NCBI GenBank assembly: GCA_046052345.1
Contig: JBJOMN010000065.1
Location: 4,742-68,741 of the forward strand
Reading direction: 5' to 3'
Source of the DNA: Pollutiaquabacter sp046052345
GTDB lineage: Bacteria > Bacteroidota > Bacteroidia > AKYH767-A > 2013-40CM-41-45
Length of the DNA stretch: 64,000 bases
The notes under the pieces were generated by a model. It saw only the letters and a list, made by a program, of their open reading frames with translations. It did not search any database and was not told the DNA's origin. The translations under genes and the position numbers were made by a program. This document shows, piece after piece, positions 52,519 through 61,166 of this stretch (the first letter of the stretch is position 1; every line of letters begins with the position of its first letter).

Positions 52519-53743
52519 TGCCGTAAATGGAACGGTACACACTTCGGGCGATGTCGAAGTTACGGTATTTCTCAGCTAAAGGACGGATCCGCTCATACGT
52601 TTTTACGGTACCGTTGTCTTCTATCAAAGCTGCGGTCTCTCGGATGCACCGTGCATATTCCTCCTTGTCCGGCCGACCGATGACACTGCCTGCACCGTGG
52701 GTTCGTATCATTTCGCTGTCGTCGGCGATTCCTGATGTGATGATTACGGGCAATCCCAACGCCCAATACTCCGAAACCTTTATCGGTGCTGCATGTTTGC
52801 GTGACGGAACAGGTGCATACGGGGCAAGTCCGAAGTCGCCGAGTCCGATGTAGTCCGCCACTTCGGCATGAGGTACGAAGAGCTGTATGATAGCGGATGA
52901 GGGCAGTCCGGCCTTCTCGGACCATCTTCGGATGTTCGATTCCGGTTCACGGCTGAGGAGCAGCAGCCGGAAGCGGTCTCCCCATCGGTCATAGGCGGCT
53001 TTACATAGTTCGAATACTTCTTCCGTCAGATATAAACCGCCGAATTTTCCTGCATACACCGCCACGATTTTCTTCTGCAGTCCAAGCCTTGAGAGCAGTT
53101 CAGGGTTTTTCCTGCGGCTGATATCGAAACGTGCCAGATCGACACAAGAGGGTTTAAGATAAGTCCTCTGCGGGCGAATTCCGTACTTGCGTTCTGAATA
53201 GTCAGCCATGTCTTCCGTGCAAAGGATATGGATGCCGGCACGTCTGGCCATCTTTTTTTCCAGCGAGAAGAAAACTTTGAATTTTATACCGTACCGGCTC
53301 CATGTGCCCGTTTCACTCATGACTTCCGCATGCGGCTCGAAACTGTCCAAAACGAGCAGACGGCCGGTAAGTACTGAAAGGAAGTATCCGATTATTCCGC
53401 CGGGAAGGCACCAGGCATGGATAGACCCGATACCGGTGCGTCGTATCAAGCCGGCTAGGCGGAGCAAGGACGGTATCCACAGCATCAATGCGGGACCGAA
53501 TCGATAATAAGGAAGACGCACCCAGTCTATTCCTTCGCTTTTTAGCCGGGCTACAGTTGATTTCAATTCCTCGGCATCAAGACGGTCTTCCTTCTTCTCG
53601 ACGGATAAAAGATAGACCGGAAACTTTTCAGGTACGGACGCCCGTATCAGCCGGACATACGGCAGGGTATAGGCCTGCATGAGCGCATCCTTGAAACTGA
53701 AATACGTCGTAACAAAAACACCTCCTGAGGATCGCCCCTTCAT
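52508..53743 (-). CDS. Glycosyltransferase, GT4-like
   Basis: 411 residues. GT-B fold with VTTYFSFKDALMQAYTLPYVRLI at the N-terminus, HAWCLPGGIIGYFLS, and a donor domain with VAVYAGKFGGLYL and YAPVPSRKHAAPIKVSEYWALGLPVIITSG, where the EYWA glutamate corresponds to the nucleotide-binding residue. Overlaps the next GT2 gene by 4 nt and the methyltransferase by 11 nt. Confidence 0.87.
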   Translation of the reverse strand: MKGRSSGGVFVTTYFSFKDALMQAYTLPYVRLIRASVPEKFPVYLLSVEKKEDRLDAEELKSTVARLKSEGIDWVRLPYYRFGPALMLWIPSLLRLAGLIRRTGIGSIHAWCLPGGIIGYFLSVLTGRLLVLDSFEPHAEVMSETGTWSRYGIKFKVFFSLEKKMARRAGIHILCTEDMADYSERKYGIRPQRTYLKPSCVDLARFDISRRKNPELLSRLGLQKKIVAVYAGKFGGLYLTEEVFELCKAAYDRWGDRFRLLLLSREPESNIRRWSEKAGLPSSAIIQLFVPHAEVADYIGLGDFGLAPYAPVPSRKHAAPIKVSEYWALGLPVIITSGIADDSEMIRTHGAGSVIGRPDKEEYARCIRETAALIEDNGTVKTYERIRPLAEKYRNFDIARSVYRSIYGNDR

Positions 53744-54645
53744 ACCTCTTTCTCCTTTCTTTTAAACGGCTGGTAGGACACGACCAGTCGAATAACCAAT
53801 GGTAAGTAAGAGAATCGGAACCCGGTTGCATGTATCGCTTTCTTCAATCGCCTGAAGCTTTCAGAACGTTCGCCTGCCTGGAGAAAGTTCGCGGCCGAAA
53901 AATACGCAGCATATCCCGAAACGATCCGTTTTTCACTTTCTTCGAACGGGATATTCTTAAGGATCCATGCGACAGCTCTGTCCATGCGTCTTGCGACGAT
54001 CCCTTGGTCCGCACGCATGCTTCGGTCTGCATGGTCGACAAGGTGATAGGTGGTCTTGTCAATGACGAATATGCGGCCTTTCCGTAGGTTGGCCAGGTTG
54101 AACATCCAGTCTTCGAGGATGGAGAATCCCCGGTCATTTTCAAAGGGCACAAGAGACGGATTTTCTCTGCGCACACATAAATACATCCCCAGGATGTTTC
54201 CACGCAAGAGGACCCTGTAGTCGTAGTAGCCTTCCTTGAGTCGGCCGATGGCTGTAGGAATATGTCGTCCGTCTCGCAGGAAATCGAATTTTGTGGTCAG
54301 GAAGTCGGGCTTCTTCTCCCGGAGGGCATAGTGGTGCAGCACTGACAAGTGATCCCTTTCCAGGCGGTCATCCGAATCCATGAAAACGAGGTATTCTCCG
54401 GAGGCCGCCTTCATGCCGGTGTTGCGGGCCGCCCCACGTTCGCTGTTCTCCTGCGACACGATCTTCAAGCGGGATTCTCCGGAAAAGACGAGTTCGAGAT
54501 GATCTTTCGTTCCGTCGGTGCTGCCGTCATCGACCAGGATGATCTCGAAATCTGCAAAGCTTTGCTCCAGGACGTTAAGGATTGTGGCCGTAACGATATA
54601 CCTCCGTTGGTAGGTTGGTACTATGATGCTGAAAAACGGTGTCAT
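53740..54645 (-). CDS. Glycosyltransferase, GT2 family
   Basis: 301 residues, GT-A inverting fold. FFSIIVPTYQRRYIVTATI, ILVDDGSTDGT, RGAARNTGMKAASGEYLVFMDSDDR provide the nucleotide-binding DDGS and DSDD (DXD) motifs. No membrane segment. It overlaps the GT4 gene by 4 nt and follows another GT2 gene by 5 nt. Confidence 0.92.
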   Translation of the reverse strand: MTPFFSIIVPTYQRRYIVTATILNVLEQSFADFEIILVDDGSTDGTKDHLELVFSGESRLKIVSQENSERGAARNTGMKAASGEYLVFMDSDDRLERDHLSVLHHYALREKKPDFLTTKFDFLRDGRHIPTAIGRLKEGYYDYRVLLRGNILGMYLCVRRENPSLVPFENDRGFSILEDWMFNLANLRKGRIFVIDKTTYHLVDHADRSMRADQGIVARRMDRAVAWILKNIPFEESEKRIVSGYAAYFSAANFLQAGERSESFRRLKKAIHATGFRFSYLPLVIRLVVSYQPFKRKEKEV

Positions 54646-54650
54646 GGTAT

Positions 54651-55658
54651 TCAGCGTGTCAGTCTCCTGATGAATCGGAAAAGCGGCACGGGCACATACC
54701 GCAACTGGAATTCGGGTCGGGATAATCTTGCCGCCGTCAGATAGTCCTCATCCAATGTACGAATCAGCCGGATGATTTTAAGTCCTTCTCTGCGGTCGAG
54801 CGTCTCGTAGCGTATCCGGAACTGGTCGAGCAGGAAGTGACAGACGATACGCAGTATCTCCTGCTCGGTGAAACGGAGGTTATGCTGTAATGCAGGTTCC
54901 TCTTCGTACAGAAGTCCTGCTTCTCTCAGTCTTTTAAGGACGGAGGGCTGTACGGAAACGGAGTTCAGGAACCGGGAAAAGACCCGCGACCATTCCACGG
55001 CGAAATCCCGGAGTCTCGAACCGGTCTTGCTTCCTGTATGGATGCGATAGGACGCCCATACGTTTTCATCGGTAATTATATCGAATTCGAGTGCGATCTT
55101 CTGGAAAAGGGCAAAGTCCATCCCGTAATGCAGCATGGTGTCCAGCGGACCGCACCGTTCAAAGGCTTTTCGGGTGAAAAAGGAGGCGGGTTGTGCGAAA
55201 GGTACGCCTGCTAAGCAGTGCCCCGCGATATCCTCTGACGGAGGAGTCAGTTTACTTTCTTTTCTTCGGTCACCGAAAATACGACATCTTCCAACGAAAA
55301 GACCACCTTCAGGATGCTTCTTGTAAAGAGCGGCCACGCTTTCAAGTGCGCCGGGTTCCAGCAGGTCATCGCTGCACAGCCAGGTCATCAGTTCACCTGT
55401 GGCTTTTGAGAAGCCTTTATTGACGGCATCGCTCTGGCCCTTGTCTTTTTCACTGCACCAGAAGTCGATGTGTTCTTCGTAGCTTTGAAGTATCTCTGTC
55501 GTGCCATCGTTGCTTCCTCCGTCGATCACGATGAATTCGAGTGCAGGATATCCCTGATGGATGACGGATAGAATCGTTTCCTCGATGAAGCGGACTTGGT
55601 TCAGGGAGGGGGTGACGATAGTGATCTTCGGAAAAGTACCGGTCATATCCCCGTTCAT
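54651..55658 (-). CDS. Glycosyltransferase, GT2 family
   Basis: 335 residues, GT-A fold. KITIVTPSLNQVRFIEETI, FIVIDGGSNDGT, DKGQSDAVNKGFSKATGELMTWLCSDDLL are the donor and DXD motifs (SDD). The C-terminal about 120 residues are helical and probably contribute to acceptor choice. Overlaps the upstream methyltransferase gene by 4 nt. Confidence 0.92.
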   Translation of the reverse strand: MNGDMTGTFPKITIVTPSLNQVRFIEETILSVIHQGYPALEFIVIDGGSNDGTTEILQSYEEHIDFWCSEKDKGQSDAVNKGFSKATGELMTWLCSDDLLEPGALESVAALYKKHPEGGLFVGRCRIFGDRRKESKLTPPSEDIAGHCLAGVPFAQPASFFTRKAFERCGPLDTMLHYGMDFALFQKIALEFDIITDENVWASYRIHTGSKTGSRLRDFAVEWSRVFSRFLNSVSVQPSVLKRLREAGLLYEEEPALQHNLRFTEQEILRIVCHFLLDQFRIRYETLDRREGLKIIRLIRTLDEDYLTAARLSRPEFQLRYVPVPLFRFIRRLTR

Positions 55659-56533
55659 TTGGCGGTTACAGGCTTCATGAATAACGCTTTGAGGTTATCG
55701 CCGGCTCCTGCCAGGGAAAGTGCTCCGTTGGCAAGGCGCTTTACCGCACGGTTGAACGTGTTTTTTTCAAGACGCATTTGCCAGTCACGGTCCACAGCAT
55801 GAAAGCAGTGATCGCCGCTTGATCTTCTTTGCAGTGCGTCCTTCAGCCGACCAAGACTTATCCCATCCGTCTTGATGCGGACGGGTTCGAATCCATTTCT
55901 TCTGAAAAGACGGCGAAGCGTATCCGGGTTGTAATACACCAGATGTCCGGGATAATCGATGACAGTCCATTTGCCGCGCAGTATCTTTCTGCTCACGGAA
56001 TCGAAATTGGGTGTCGTAACGTAGATGACACCGCCAGGACGAAGAAGTTGAAACATCTTCTCCAGCTCCTCCTGAGGACAGTCTATGTGCTCTATCACTT
56101 CGATCCATGCGATGACATCGAATGATCCTGGGGCGTATTGGGAAGCATCGAGTCTTCCGGCACGCATTTCAATGCCCTTTGAGCGGCAGATCGGAAGATA
56201 GATGTCGGAAAACTCCGTGCCGTGTACTTCCCAGCCGCTCGACTTCGCCTCGCTCAGGAAGAATCCTTCTCCGCATCCTACATCCAGCATGCGGTTGTTC
56301 TTTCGATAAGGCTCCAGTGTACGTAGAAGCTCGCGGTAACGTTTTCGTGTGATTTCCGGAACCGAACCTGTCAGCGGGTATGCCGCATAGTGACGGATCA
56401 GCTCCTGCTCGGAAGGTTTCGCGGAGAAGAAAACAGTCCTGCAGGACGCGCATCGGACGAGTTCAAGGGGATAACCGGATCCAAGGGGAAAATGCCGGGT
56501 TGTGCCGCAAGAAGGACAAGGAACTGTCGGCAT
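55655..56533 (-). CDS. SAM-dependent methyltransferase with N-terminal zinc ribbon
   Basis: 292 residues. The N-terminus has a CPSCG...CASC four-cysteine pattern (about residues 6-36), as in sugar methyltransferases of the TylM3/NovU-related type. The SAM domain shows MLDVGCGEGFFLSEA, FDVIAWIEVIEHIDCP and QLLRPGGVIYVTTPNF. Probably methylates a sugar in the exported glycan. Five nt separate it from the sulfotransferase gene upstream. Confidence 0.88.
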   Translation of the reverse strand: MPTVPCPSCGTTRHFPLGSGYPLELVRCASCRTVFFSAKPSEQELIRHYAAYPLTGSVPEITRKRYRELLRTLEPYRKNNRMLDVGCGEGFFLSEAKSSGWEVHGTEFSDIYLPICRSKGIEMRAGRLDASQYAPGSFDVIAWIEVIEHIDCPQEELEKMFQLLRPGGVIYVTTPNFDSVSRKILRGKWTVIDYPGHLVYYNPDTLRRLFRRNGFEPVRIKTDGISLGRLKDALQRRSSGDHCFHAVDRDWQMRLEKNTFNRAVKRLANGALSLAGAGDNLKALFMKPVTAK

Positions 56534-56538
56534 GGAGA

Positions 56539-57321
56539 TCAGAGCTTATATCCGTTCGCCATCAGCAATTCCCGGGAATCTTCGACGAAACGGGTCGCTG
56601 TTTCCTCGTTGAAATATTCTTTCCACTGATCTTTAGTTCCTTTCCGGAAAAAATGGATTTTCTTTTCCAGGATCTCGCTTCCGTAGGTTTTTTCGTTTTC
56701 CTGCAACGATTTGAACGAACATTGTTCCGCCGTCTTTTCCACCAGCTCGTCCGTGACGGGAAGGTCACAGAACTTGGCGATCTTCCGGATGTTCGCGGGC
56801 AGGTTAGCCAGCATGTCTTCGTACCGTAGAAAAAGGATACGATCCGGAAATCTAAGACGCATCTCCATGGCTTTGCTCACATGTTCCTGCCAGGATCCGA
56901 AACGGAGATGAATGGGACTTTCCAGGAATTCTCCGAATGTGCCGTCGAACTGACCGGAGTCCAGATTGTAATGGTAATAGGACACAAGCGCGTCTCTTCC
57001 GTCACGGACGATATAGATCGTGCGCGGAAAGTATTCGAAAAAAGGCTGGTGGTATTTCATGATCCTGACATCTTTCATGGAAGGGATGTCCTTCAGCGAT
57101 TTATGGATATCGGGAACGATCTTTTCAATATTACGGAAGTTGATCACCGAGTCCTGTCGGAGCAGGTTCGCGATGATGAACCGGACCCAGGTGTTTCCGG
57201 ATTTCGGGTAGGACACGATGAAGATGTCCGATTCACGAACATCGAACTCAGGACGGTTCTTCGTGTTCTGGCGGAAAACCAGTCGTTCAAGTCTGGAGAA
57301 AATGGTAGAGACGGGATTCAT
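56539..57321 (-). CDS. Sulfotransferase (PAPS-dependent)
   Basis: 260 residues. The 5'-phosphosulfate loop is PKSGNTW (residues 39-45), preceded by the strand IFIVSY. The 3'-phosphate site is in IVRDGRDALVSYYHY, and RKGTKDQWKEYF near the C-terminus matches the last PAPS-contact motif (RKGxxGDWK) of cytosolic-type sulfotransferases with a K in place of G. It most likely sulfates a sugar of the polysaccharide. Genes for making PAPS are not in the window. Confidence 0.93.
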   Translation of the reverse strand: MNPVSTIFSRLERLVFRQNTKNRPEFDVRESDIFIVSYPKSGNTWVRFIIANLLRQDSVINFRNIEKIVPDIHKSLKDIPSMKDVRIMKYHQPFFEYFPRTIYIVRDGRDALVSYYHYNLDSGQFDGTFGEFLESPIHLRFGSWQEHVSKAMEMRLRFPDRILFLRYEDMLANLPANIRKIAKFCDLPVTDELVEKTAEQCSFKSLQENEKTYGSEILEKKIHFFRKGTKDQWKEYFNEETATRFVEDSRELLMANGYKL

Positions 57322-57342
57322 TGGAAAATGGTGATTGGGCTG

Positions 57343-58161
57343 TCAGGACATGTTTTCCAAGACCTGAAGTTTTCGAACATGCTCTTTCGGAGCCAGATTG
57401 ATCCAGTCCGGACGTATAAAAAGCCGGAGGCCTTTGTCGATGAGCGTCTGGTTGAAGTAGATATGTTCGCAGATCGTCTTGTTCTTATTCAGACCATTGT
57501 AATAGGTATTATGCACGTCCCTGATCTTGTAGAGTGCAGCGCCTCCGAAGGCGCTCGTCACCTCGATGTCCGGACCGTTCGGATTCAGAAATATCTGACG
57601 TTTGTCGATACAGATATTCAACGCCATCTCCTTGCCGATCTGGCGGGAAAGCGTAGCGAACTGGTCCCAACAGTCAACCTCGCACCAATCCTTAGCACGT
57701 AGTGCCCAGATGTCGTAGTAGAAGGGGAGCGAGTTGGGGAAGAAGCCCCCCAACGTCTCATCCGATATCAGATCGTTGAAAAGCCGTTCGTAGGTCAGAA
57801 GGTCGGCCGGACCGGAATTGGGATGGTCCAGGTCGATGGGAAAGTAGAAGTCGTAATCCGGGAAATAAGTCGTCACATGCTGAAGTCCCTTGTTTCGCAG
57901 GTACGCCAGCCGCTGTGTCCGGTCCAGGATCTGGTTGGACAAGCCGTCCATCGTGAACAGCAGGAAATTCTCCGGGTCTTTCTGCTGGAAGGCCGAGAGC
58001 AGCTGCTTGGTATCGTCATTAGAATCGTTTTCGTAAATGATGATCTTATACCTTCCGCATAACGAGGCGACATCATAGATATGGCGAAGTACGTTCGAAA
58101 GGTATTCGTCCACATTTCTGGCTAGACCGACGAATACGATACTGTAGGGATTACTGCTCAT
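57343..58161 (-). CDS. Glycosyltransferase-like protein (GT-A fold, possibly GT69-like)
   Basis: 272 residues. IVFVGLARNVDEYLSNVLRHI and YKIIIYENDSNDDTKQLL are a GT-A-like nucleotide-binding start, with FYFPIDLDHPN in the place of the DXD motif. The pattern is reminiscent of fungal CMT1 alpha-1,3-mannosyltransferases (GT69), a similarity I recall but cannot test. FGGAALYKI and CEHIYFN resemble acceptor-site residues. Position among GT2 genes supports a transferase role. Confidence 0.72.
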   Translation of the reverse strand: MSSNPYSIVFVGLARNVDEYLSNVLRHIYDVASLCGRYKIIIYENDSNDDTKQLLSAFQQKDPENFLLFTMDGLSNQILDRTQRLAYLRNKGLQHVTTYFPDYDFYFPIDLDHPNSGPADLLTYERLFNDLISDETLGGFFPNSLPFYYDIWALRAKDWCEVDCWDQFATLSRQIGKEMALNICIDKRQIFLNPNGPDIEVTSAFGGAALYKIRDVHNTYYNGLNKNKTICEHIYFNQTLIDKGLRLFIRPDWINLAPKEHVRKLQVLENMS

Positions 58162-58217
58162 TTGAATTCCTTAAAAATAGCGAAATAAGCTGAAATTGCA
58201 GCGTTTCATGACAGCAA

Positions 58218-59144
58218 TTAACGAAACGAGTTCAAGGAATTCCACCACTTGCGCAGTTTGCCGGATAATCGCTCCGAAAAACGCGGAGAATTCCAGTCAC
58301 GAAGCACCTGTTCGATCCATGACTCGTTAGCAGCGGAATAGGCAGCAGGATCAGGAAAGGGTACCTGATCCGGGAGCCGGTCTATTTTCCGTTCCTGGGA
58401 ACGCTTCACAACATGACTGTAATTCGCACCGGTGCCGTCCATGCCGATGTTTCGCGTGAAGGACCTGCCGGGAGTAAGGCATAATCCTCCTTCGTTGAAT
58501 ACACTCGCATACCAAAGCACATCCCACGTCCTTAGCGTGCCTGCCGCCTGTCTTTGCAGCATGCCGAGCGTACCTGCAGCCCCGTGGCGGTCGAAATCGT
58601 CGGCCGTGCCGTCATTATTGATTTTTCGCAGATGACTTTCAGCATCTTCGGAAAATCGATCCCAGGCACGCTTCCAGGTAGCCCATCCCCAGACAAAAGC
58701 ATACCTGGAGAAGAAAGCAAAGGGGAATTCCGCCTTGTGCGGGAACATATATCCGTTGATGTGCATCACCTGCTCGTCCTTCTCGTACCTGTCGAGTGCG
58801 GCGTTACAGTAGTTCAGGAAATGTTTTCCGCACACGATGTCATCCTCCAGGATGATCGCTCTTCCATATTCGTTGACGATACGCGTGACGCCTTGGATGA
58901 TGGCTTTCTGCAAGCCCTGGTTCTCCGCTTCCTCGTGCAGTACGACTTTCCCGCACCATTCCCTTGAGCGGACCAATTCACGTACCCGCATGACTTGGAC
59001 GGCGTCGTCCGCATTCTTAGGACCGTCGCAGAACACATGTAGTTCGGATTCGGCTGAACCTTCGCAGGTGTTCAATGCCGTCAACGTCCGAAATGTATGA
59101 TCCGGACGGTTATAAACGAAAAGTATGACGGGTGCTTTAGGCAT
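58218..59144 (-). CDS. Glycosyltransferase, GT2-like
   Basis: 308 residues from the ATG at 59144. An upstream frame to 59264 adds 40 basic residues overlapping the previous gene and is unlikely. APVILFVYNRPDHTFRTL, LHVFCDGPKN and AIILEDDIVCGKHFLNY give the GT-A core with EDD as the metal-binding motif. YAFVWGWATWKRAWDRF is the typical acceptor-side signature of this GT2 subgroup. Confidence 0.87.
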   Translation of the reverse strand: MPKAPVILFVYNRPDHTFRTLTALNTCEGSAESELHVFCDGPKNADDAVQVMRVRELVRSREWCGKVVLHEEAENQGLQKAIIQGVTRIVNEYGRAIILEDDIVCGKHFLNYCNAALDRYEKDEQVMHINGYMFPHKAEFPFAFFSRYAFVWGWATWKRAWDRFSEDAESHLRKINNDGTADDFDRHGAAGTLGMLQRQAAGTLRTWDVLWYASVFNEGGLCLTPGRSFTRNIGMDGTGANYSHVVKRSQERKIDRLPDQVPFPDPAAYSAANESWIEQVLRDWNSPRFSERLSGKLRKWWNSLNSFR

Positions 59145-59170
59145 TTGGCCGGGCAAAGTTCTTTTCCTTG

Positions 59171-60079
59171 TTAACGTTCTGCTTTTTTTCTCACCACGAA
59201 GCTGTACATCCTTCCCGGCAGTCGACGTTCGTCGTACGGACCACCCGCCCGAAGCTTTATCCAAATACGGTAGAGGACACGGATCAGGGGTACGTCTGCC
59301 GCGCTTCCTACCAGTTCGCGCAGACGTTTATCCTGTGCAGACAGTTGGAATTCCGGCAGCTTTTCGATGTCTTTCTTTTGAAGAGGAAAATAGTTGACGG
59401 GAGAATCGAAATAACGCAATACTCTCTCCACGGTTCCATTTCCTGCTTCGAAAGCGGACAGGTATTCCCTCAATCTGTAAGCGTTCTCTCCGCCGTAATG
59501 CTTATGCATCGGATGTTGCTCGAAAAACAAGCGCTTGTCCCGGCTGTTGAAGACCACATGTTCACGTATCCCCAGAAGGATACCTCCCGGTGCAAGAACG
59601 CGAAGACATTCGGCAGCGAATCTTTTCAGGTCGGCAGCGTGATGGAATGCCTGCCGGACGAAAACCACATCAAAAGTTCCTTCGGAGAAGGGAAGAGATT
59701 CCCCGGTGCCATCCAGTATGACCAACGAATCGATGTCCGAATGCTCTTTGAGCCGGGCAATCGCGCCTCTTCCGGTCACCATGCCGGGATCAGGTTCAAC
59801 GGCAGTTACATCCCAGCCTTCACGGGCGAAAGCAATAGAGCAGATGCCGTTTCCGGCTCCGACATCGAGCAGCCTGCCGCGTTGAATACCTGCCGACGAG
59901 AGGATTTCAAGTATATCCCGGAATTCTTCCGAGGCATGGTACCGCGAAGCATTTGCGAAAAGATCCTTGTCGAGATAGGTGTTCGCCATTAATTCTCCGA
60001 ACTCCGGCTTGCTTTGCAGCAGCAGGACGGTCTCCTCCCAGGATAGCAACGGATTTTCGGTCGGGTCTTTCTTGCTCAT
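59171..60079 (-). CDS. Class I SAM-dependent methyltransferase (UbiE-like)
   Basis: 302 residues. LLDVGAGNGICSIAFAREGWDVTAVEPD is the SAM-binding region, followed by FDVVFVRQAFHHAADL and RVLAPGGILLGIREHVV. The N-terminal 45 residues are helical. It lies between two GT2 genes in the same orientation (26 nt and 16 nt gaps), so it probably modifies a sugar of the same polymer. Confidence 0.87.
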   Translation of the reverse strand: MSKKDPTENPLLSWEETVLLLQSKPEFGELMANTYLDKDLFANASRYHASEEFRDILEILSSAGIQRGRLLDVGAGNGICSIAFAREGWDVTAVEPDPGMVTGRGAIARLKEHSDIDSLVILDGTGESLPFSEGTFDVVFVRQAFHHAADLKRFAAECLRVLAPGGILLGIREHVVFNSRDKRLFFEQHPMHKHYGGENAYRLREYLSAFEAGNGTVERVLRYFDSPVNYFPLQKKDIEKLPEFQLSAQDKRLRELVGSAADVPLIRVLYRIWIKLRAGGPYDERRLPGRMYSFVVRKKAER

Positions 60080-60095
60080 GGATGATTGGTCAGTA

Positions 60096-61166
60096 TTACT
60101 GCCCGTCGTTCGGTATTTGCATGCCGGAGATTGATGGGATTTTCATGTCCCTGAACCAACGTACGTCATCCATTCGTCCTCCCCGGAGATATACGGCTGT
60201 CTCTTCCTGTTGACTGTTTCTGAAATAGAGCCTGCGGATCGGTCCGTAACGCATCAGCCATTCCTTCAGGCGCCACAGGTATGGCAGTTCTTTTTGAAAG
60301 ACGTCCAGATAGAGTTCGCGTATATCCCCGGTCGGTAATCCTTTTTGAAGGTAGCCGTGAAATGCATCCACCAGGACGGCATAGAATACACTTTTCCGCA
60401 GACCCGGATCGATCTCCATTTTTTCGTCACGCAGGAACGAACGGAACATGGCAGCCCGTGCTATCTGGAACCGGGTGGCTTCCGTGCTCCGCTGTTCCGA
60501 GTGCATGATGGCATAACTCCATACCTCTTGAAAACGCAGGACTTTTCCCTCTAGTGAAGGCTTGCAGGCACACATCCGTATCCAGAAATCCGTGTCTGCC
60601 ACCATGTCTACTTTACCGTTCAGTCCTCCGATTTGACGCGCCCTCTCGGTGGAAAAAAAGGTGGATCCCTGAGGAAATGTCACAGCCAGGCGGTAGATAT
60701 CACGAACAGCCGGGGCTTGGGAGGTTACGGTTGTCTTGGGTGAGCTCTCGAGTTCTAGACCGGCTTCGTCTGCCATCCTGAAATCACCGGCGACCAATGC
60801 GCAACCCGGATTCGAACGGAAGGCTTCCGATACCTTTTTAAATACATCAGGACCTGCGTAAAAATCGTCTGAGCTTTGAATGGCGCAAATGGAACCGTTG
60901 GCTCTGGCCAGCCCGCGGTTGACACCGTCTGCGAATCCTTTGTCCTTTTCCCGGAAGAAACGGATACGGGAATCCAGTACCGCGAATCGGCGGCAGACGG
61001 TCTCGGTTTCGTCCGTCGAACAGGCGTCTTGTATGATGACTTCCCAGTGAGGATAGCTTTGCGCTAGTACACTCATCAAGGTGTTACTGATATATTTTCC
61101 CTGGTTGAAGGAGGGTACGATGACACTGATCACCGGTTCAGGTCCGATTTCCGAAAAAGCTGTCAT
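60096..61166 (-). CDS. Glycosyltransferase, GT2 family
   Basis: 356 residues from the ATG at 61166 (ATGA overlap with the preceding gene). VISVIVPSFNQGKYISNTL, VIIQDACSTDETE, DKGFADGVNRGLARANGSICAIQSSDDFY carry the DxxSxD and SDD motifs of GT-A enzymes. The C-terminal part (LPYLWRLKEWLMRYGPIRRLYF) is amphipathic and may bind the membrane surface. Confidence 0.92.
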   Translation of the reverse strand: MTAFSEIGPEPVISVIVPSFNQGKYISNTLMSVLAQSYPHWEVIIQDACSTDETETVCRRFAVLDSRIRFFREKDKGFADGVNRGLARANGSICAIQSSDDFYAGPDVFKKVSEAFRSNPGCALVAGDFRMADEAGLELESSPKTTVTSQAPAVRDIYRLAVTFPQGSTFFSTERARQIGGLNGKVDMVADTDFWIRMCACKPSLEGKVLRFQEVWSYAIMHSEQRSTEATRFQIARAAMFRSFLRDEKMEIDPGLRKSVFYAVLVDAFHGYLQKGLPTGDIRELYLDVFQKELPYLWRLKEWLMRYGPIRRLYFRNSQQEETAVYLRGGRMDDVRWFRDMKIPSISGMQIPNDGQ

